DNA from: Haemophilus haemolyticus
GTDB lineage: Bacteria > Pseudomonadota > Gammaproteobacteria > Enterobacterales > Pasteurellaceae
DNA length: 64,000 nucleotides
NCBI RefSeq assembly: GCF_003352385.1
Contig: NZ_CP031243.1
Span: 1,714,501-1,778,500, forward strand
Reading direction: 5' to 3'
A program made the position numbers and the translations under genes. The notes below the pieces were generated by a model. The model did not search any database. It was not told the origin of the DNA and saw only the letters and a list, made by a program, of their open reading frames with translations. Position 1 is the stretch's first letter, and the number at the start of each line of letters is the position of its first letter. Positions 60,318 to 64,000 of the stretch are shown in pieces.

Positions 60318-61102
60318 TGTTTGAAATTTTATTTCCTGCCCTTTTAACAGGCATTTTGCTTTCGCTTATTACTGCGCCACTTGGCGTATTTGTGGTGTGG
60401 CGGAAAATGGCTTATTTTGGCGACACCCTTTCTCATTCTGCCTTGCTCGGCGTAGCGTTAGGTATTTTCTTACAAATCAATCCTTACATTGCAATTGTCG
60501 TGCTGACCTTAATTCTTGCTATCGCAATGGTGTGGTTAGAAAGCAACACGCAATTTTCTATTGATACCTTACTTGGCATTATCGCCCATAGCTGCTTATC
60601 TCTCGGAGTGGTGACAGTGGGATTACTACAAAATGTACGCGTAGATTTGATGAGTTACTTATTTGGGGATTTGCTCGCAATTAATTATACCGATTTAATT
60701 TATATTGGGATTGGCGTGATAATAGTGCTTTCAACACTAATTTACTTTTGGCAATCCTTACTTTCCACCACCGTATCGCCAGAACTCGCGCAAGTTGAAG
60801 GCATTAATATCAAAAAAATGCGTTTTATTTTGATGATATTAACAGCGTTAACTATTGCCTTGAGCATGAAATTTGTCGGTGCATTAATAATCACATCGTT
60901 ATTAATAATCCCTGCTGCAACTGCTCGCCGCTTTGCGAGAACACCAGAATCTATGGTGGGCTGGGCAATTGTAGTCAGTATGTTATCGATTATAACTGGG
61001 CTAATATTATCAGCCTTTTATGATACCGCTGCTGGACCTTCTGTTGTCATTTGTTCAGCGTTTTTATTTGTCTTATCACTCTTCAAAAAAGAGCGATTAT
61101 AA
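60317..61102 (+). CDS. znuB: Zinc ABC transporter permease ZnuB
   Basis: A 261-residue ABC-3 permease with about seven spans and the [15 protein letters not shown] and [13 protein letters not shown] blocks. It forms the zinc channel with ZnuC. ATG overlaps the znuC stop (TAATG). It is a distant paralogue of the two SitC/D-like permeases at 10-12 kb. Confidence 0.92.
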   Translation: MFEILFPALLTGILLSLITAPLGVFVVWRKMAYFGDTLSHSALLGVALGIFLQINPYIAIVVLTLILAIAMVWLESNTQFSIDTLLGIIAHSCLSLGVVTVGLLQNVRVDLMSYLFGDLLAINYTDLIYIGIGVIIVLSTLIYFWQSLLSTTVSPELAQVEGINIKKMRFILMILTALTIALSMKFVGALIITSLLIIPAATARRFARTPESMVGWAIVVSMLSIITGLILSAFYDTAAGPSVVICSAFLFVLSLFKKERL

Positions 61103-61190
61103 GCTTGCCCAACCAGTGAAAACCATTTGCGCCACAGTTTAATTCTTGATAAAGTGCGGTCAATTTTTACGGTCTTTTTAGGATAAGAAA

Positions 61191-62138
61191 ATGAGCCAAG
61201 AATATTTAGATTTTGAATTGCCGATTGCTGAATTAGAAGCAAAAATTGAAGCATTACGCGCAGCATCGGATGATAAAGTTGATTTAACTGATGAAATCAA
61301 ACGCTTACAAAAGAAAAGTAACGAACTCACTAAAAAAACCTTTGCTAACCTCGATGCTTGGCAAGTTTCACGTATGGCGCGTCATCCAAACCGCCCTTAT
61401 ACATTAGATTATATCGAACATATTTTTACTGAATTTGAAGAACTTGCAGGCGATCGCGCTTTTGCTGATGATAAAGCGATTGTTGGTGGCTTAGCGCGTT
61501 TAGATGGTCGTCCAGTGATAGTGATTGGTCATCAAAAAGGTCGTTCTGTAAAAGAAAAAGTACAACGTAATTTTGGCATGCCAGCACCTGAAGGCTATCG
61601 TAAAGCGTTACGTTTAATGGAAATGGCTGAACGTTTTAAATTGCCAATTATCACATTTATTGACACGCCGGGGGCTTATCCAGGTATCGGCGCAGAAGAA
61701 CGCGGTCAAGCGGAAGCTATTGCTCGCAACTTACGCGAAATGGCGCAACTTACCGTTCCCGTTATTTGTACCGTTATCGGTGAAGGCGGTTCTGGCGGTG
61801 CATTAGCTATTGGCGTGGGCGATAAAGTGAATATGTTACAGTATTCGACCTATTCTGTTATTTCTCCAGAAGGCTGTGCTTCTATTCTTTGGAAAAGTGC
61901 AGAAAAAGCATCAACAGCAGCAGAAGTAATGGGATTAACCGCAAGCCGTTTAAAAGAATTAAATCTCATCGATAGCATTGTGCAAGAACCTTTGGGTGGC
62001 GCACATCGCAATTATGCAAAAATAGCTGAAAACTTAAAACTTCGTTTAAAAGAAGATTTAGCAGAGCTCGATGGACTAAGCAAAGAAGAATTATTAAATA
62101 GACGCTATGAACGTTTAATGTCTTACGGTTATTGCTAA
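61191..62138 (+). CDS. accA: Acetyl-CoA carboxylase carboxyltransferase alpha subunit
   Basis: A 315-residue subunit catalysing the carboxyl transfer step of malonyl-CoA formation with AccD. Conserved blocks [22 protein letters not shown] (shortened: [15 protein letters not shown]), [12 protein letters not shown] and [14 protein letters not shown] are visible. It has its own uptake-signal-rich leader and terminator. Confidence 0.97.
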   Translation: MSQEYLDFELPIAELEAKIEALRAASDDKVDLTDEIKRLQKKSNELTKKTFANLDAWQVSRMARHPNRPYTLDYIEHIFTEFEELAGDRAFADDKAIVGGLARLDGRPVIVIGHQKGRSVKEKVQRNFGMPAPEGYRKALRLMEMAERFKLPIITFIDTPGAYPGIGAEERGQAEAIARNLREMAQLTVPVICTVIGEGGSGGALAIGVGDKVNMLQYSTYSVISPEGCASILWKSAEKASTAAEVMGLTASRLKELNLIDSIVQEPLGGAHRNYAKIAENLKLRLKEDLAELDGLSKEELLNRRYERLMSYGYC

Positions 62139-62150
62139 GTGACATTCTAA

Positions 62151-62180
62151 AAGAGCGGTGATTTTTTCCGCTCTTTTTTG
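62151..62180 (+). terminator. accA terminator
   Basis: AAGAGCGG (62151-62158) pairs with CCGCTCTT (62168-62175), followed by TTTTG. The arms resemble a decayed uptake-signal pair. Confidence 0.75.
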
Positions 62181-62210
62181 ATCTAAATATACAACAAAGG
62201 AGAAAACACA

Positions 62211-63077
62211 ATGAAAAACGTACTTTCAATCCAATCCCACGTAGTCTATGGTTTTGCGGGTAACAAATCCGCGACTTTTCCAATGCAGTTATTAGGCGTC
62301 GATGTATGGGCATTAAATACCGTTCAATTTTCTAATCACACCCAATACGGAAAATGGACAGGCATGGTCATTCCACAAGAACAAATCCGAGAAATTGTGA
62401 CCGGACTCGATAACATTGAAAAACTACAAGAATGTGATGCCTTGTTATCTGGTTATTTAGGTTCTGCGGAACAAGTCGATCAAATTCTTTTTGCCTTAGA
62501 ACAAATCAAACTGCGTAATCCAAATGCGCTTTATTTATGCGACCCTGTAATGCCACATCCGAAAAAAATCTGCGTTGTTGCCAATGGTGTTCGCGAGGCT
62601 CTTATTGAAAAAGCGATTCCAGTGGCGGATATTATGACACCAAACTTGCATGAATTGCGTCAGCTCACTGAATTTCCAATTAATACCTTTGATGATGTGT
62701 TAAAAGCAGTGAATGCGCTGATTGCAAAAGGTGTGAAGAAAGTCCTCGTTAAACATTTAGGCAGTGCGGGTAAAATTAACGATCCTGATACATTTGAAAT
62801 TATTATGGCTACCCCAGAGGGTGTTTGGCATTTAAGCCGTCCACTTTATCAATTCAATTTTGAACCAGTGGGCGTGGGCGATTTAATTGCGGGTACATTC
62901 TTAGCAAATTTACTCAATGGCAAATCTGATGTTGAAGCTTTTGAAGCGATGAATAATGAAGTAGCGGGCGTAATGAAAACCACCTTTGAACTGGGTTCTT
63001 ACGAATTACAAACCATTGCTGCACGTTTTGAAATTCTCAACCCAAGCAGCAATTATAAAGCACAAAAAGTTGCCTAA
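62211..63077 (+). CDS. pdxY: Pyridoxal kinase PdxY
   Basis: A 288-residue ribokinase-superfamily enzyme that phosphorylates pyridoxal in vitamin B6 salvage. The N-terminal [19 protein letters not shown] block and the C-terminal [12 protein letters not shown] anion-hole motif with catalytic Asp are present. A GGAG ribosome-binding site precedes the start; the stop overlaps the tilS ATG. Confidence 0.94.
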   Translation: MKNVLSIQSHVVYGFAGNKSATFPMQLLGVDVWALNTVQFSNHTQYGKWTGMVIPQEQIREIVTGLDNIEKLQECDALLSGYLGSAEQVDQILFALEQIKLRNPNALYLCDPVMPHPKKICVVANGVREALIEKAIPVADIMTPNLHELRQLTEFPINTFDDVLKAVNALIAKGVKKVLVKHLGSAGKINDPDTFEIIMATPEGVWHLSRPLYQFNFEPVGVGDLIAGTFLANLLNGKSDVEAFEAMNNEVAGVMKTTFELGSYELQTIAARFEILNPSSNYKAQKVA

Positions 63078-64000
63078 TGGACTTATTTTCAGACATTGAG
63101 AAACAACTCAAACAAACCACCGCTCAAGCATTTCTTATCGCCTTGAGTGGTGGTTTGGATTCCACTGTACTTCTTTCTTTATTTGCAAAACTTCGTCAAA
63201 AACAACCGCACTTACCGCCTTTATCAGTACGAGCAATCCACATTCATCACGGATTAATCCCCAATGCAGACAGTTGGGCTAAACATTGCCAAGACTTCTG
63301 CGATCAATTACAAATTCCGTTGATTATCGAGCGAGTACAAGTAGATAAAACCAATGGCATTGAGGCTGGCGCACGTGAAGCACGCTATCAAGCTATAAAA
63401 AAACATCTTCAAACACAAGAAATGCTGGTTACAGCGCATCATCTAAACGATCAAACTGAAACCTTTTTCTTAGCCCTAAAACGTGGCAGTGGGCTACAAG
63501 GCTTAGGCGCCATGCAACAACAAAGTGTATTATTCGGCATGCCAATTTTACGTCCTTTGTTAGGCTTTACTCGCCCACAGTTAGAAGATTATGCGCAAAA
63601 AGAAAATCTCAACTGGATTACAGATGAAAGTAATGAGGATAACCGATACGATCGTAATTTCTTGCGCAATGAAATTTTACCAAAATTACGTGAGCGCTGG
63701 GCTCATTTTGATTTAGCCGTGCAACGTTCAGCACAACATTGTTTTGAACAGCAACAATTAATCAATGATTTATTGAGTGAAACCTTTGCAGAACATTGTC
63801 AAATAAAAAACCAATTTAAACTGTGCCAGTTCCGCCAATATTCTCTCGCAAAACAAACCGCACTTTTGCGTATGTGGCTTGCCGAAAACCAACTTGAAAT
63901 GCCAAGTAAACGCCAGCTTACACAGCTTATTAATGATGTCATTTTTGCAAAAGAAGAGGCAAATCCTCAATTTCAGCTTGTAAATAAAATCATTCGACGT
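63077..64000 (+). CDS. tilS: tRNA(Ile)-lysidine synthetase (5' part)
   Basis: The first 308 codons of a gene that continues past the right edge. The PP-loop motif [11 protein letters not shown] lies at residues 22-32, followed by [17 protein letters not shown] and [14 protein letters not shown], the ATP- and tRNA-binding segments. The enzyme makes lysidine at C34 of tRNA-Ile2, letting it read AUA. ATG overlaps the pdxY stop codon (TAATG). Confidence 0.95.
   Translation, partial: MDLFSDIEKQLKQTTAQAFLIALSGGLDSTVLLSLFAKLRQKQPHLPPLSVRAIHIHHGLIPNADSWAKHCQDFCDQLQIPLIIERVQVDKTNGIEAGAREARYQAIKKHLQTQEMLVTAHHLNDQTETFFLALKRGSGLQGLGAMQQQSVLFGMPILRPLLGFTRPQLEDYAQKENLNWITDESNEDNRYDRNFLRNEILPKLRERWAHFDLAVQRSAQHCFEQQQLINDLLSETFAEHCQIKNQFKLCQFRQYSLAKQTALLRMWLAENQLEMPSKRQLTQLINDVIFAKEEANPQFQLVNKIIRR

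Overview
The window is chromosomal DNA of a Haemophilus species. The 9-base Pasteurellaceae uptake signal (AAGTGCGGT and its complement) occurs dozens of times, base composition is AT-rich, and almost every gene has a recognisable H. influenzae-type product. Two details favour H. haemolyticus or a near relative over typical H. influenzae: the Pal/P6 lipoprotein has Asn59 and Glu61 where the usual H. influenzae protein, as I remember it, has Asp59 and Thr61, and the P2 porin is strongly divergent. This species call is inference from remembered sequences.

Layout. 1-5556: start of a periplasmic binding protein gene, then udk-dcd-(AsmA-like)-sotB facing der. 5600-9800: an accessory-rich stretch with a small Ibs/Sib-like type I toxin-antitoxin locus, two tRNA-Asp genes, dnaQ and rnhA back to back, a structured RNA directly upstream of a DUF3800 gene, and the P2 porin behind a near-consensus CRP site. 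10.1-13.6 kb: a SitABCD/YfeABCD-type Mn/Fe ABC transporter with a candidate Fur box. 13.9-21.4 kb: a lipoprotein, pbpG, then rlmN-pilF2 behind a competence-type CRP site (CRP-S), and rodZ-ispG-hisS-yfgM. 21.5-28.8 kb: the isc iron-sulfur operon (iscR-S-U-A, hscB, a DUF2625 gene, hscA, fdx, iscX) preceded by trmJ and two tRNA-Lys genes. 28.9-36.7 kb: cydA-cydB-cydX-ybgE-ybgC-tolQ-tolR-tolA-tolB-pal as one long same-strand series, the order seen in E. coli. 37.1-42.4 kb: a small secreted DUF5339-type protein, ruvCAB, yebC, nudB and an atypical NRAMP-like transporter. 42.6-44.3 kb: a decayed phage patch (IS end, truncated S24 repressor, truncated Dam methylase, paired operator-like dyads) next to an SH3-like secreted protein of unknown function. 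44.4-64 kb: aspS, cmoA, gloA, rnt, a histidine attenuator controlling a YuiF-type permease, priC, tRNA-Ser, rne, rluC-hfq-hflX, a short tyrR, a MepM-like endopeptidase, znuCB, accA, pdxY and the start of tilS.

Several genes work together. Iron-sulfur assembly genes sit under an IscR-type site. Metal uptake is represented by the SitABCD-type and ZnuBC systems, both with Cys/His-rich ATPase tails. Envelope integrity genes (Tol-Pal, RodZ, PBP7, MepM-like) are abundant. Oxygen- and cAMP-responsive sites lie in front of cydA, ompP2 and the competence transcription unit. The less ordinary items are the Ibs/Sib-like locus, the RNA-DUF3800 module and the phage patch. Start codons were chosen from ribosome-binding sites and family lengths. 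No database search was run.
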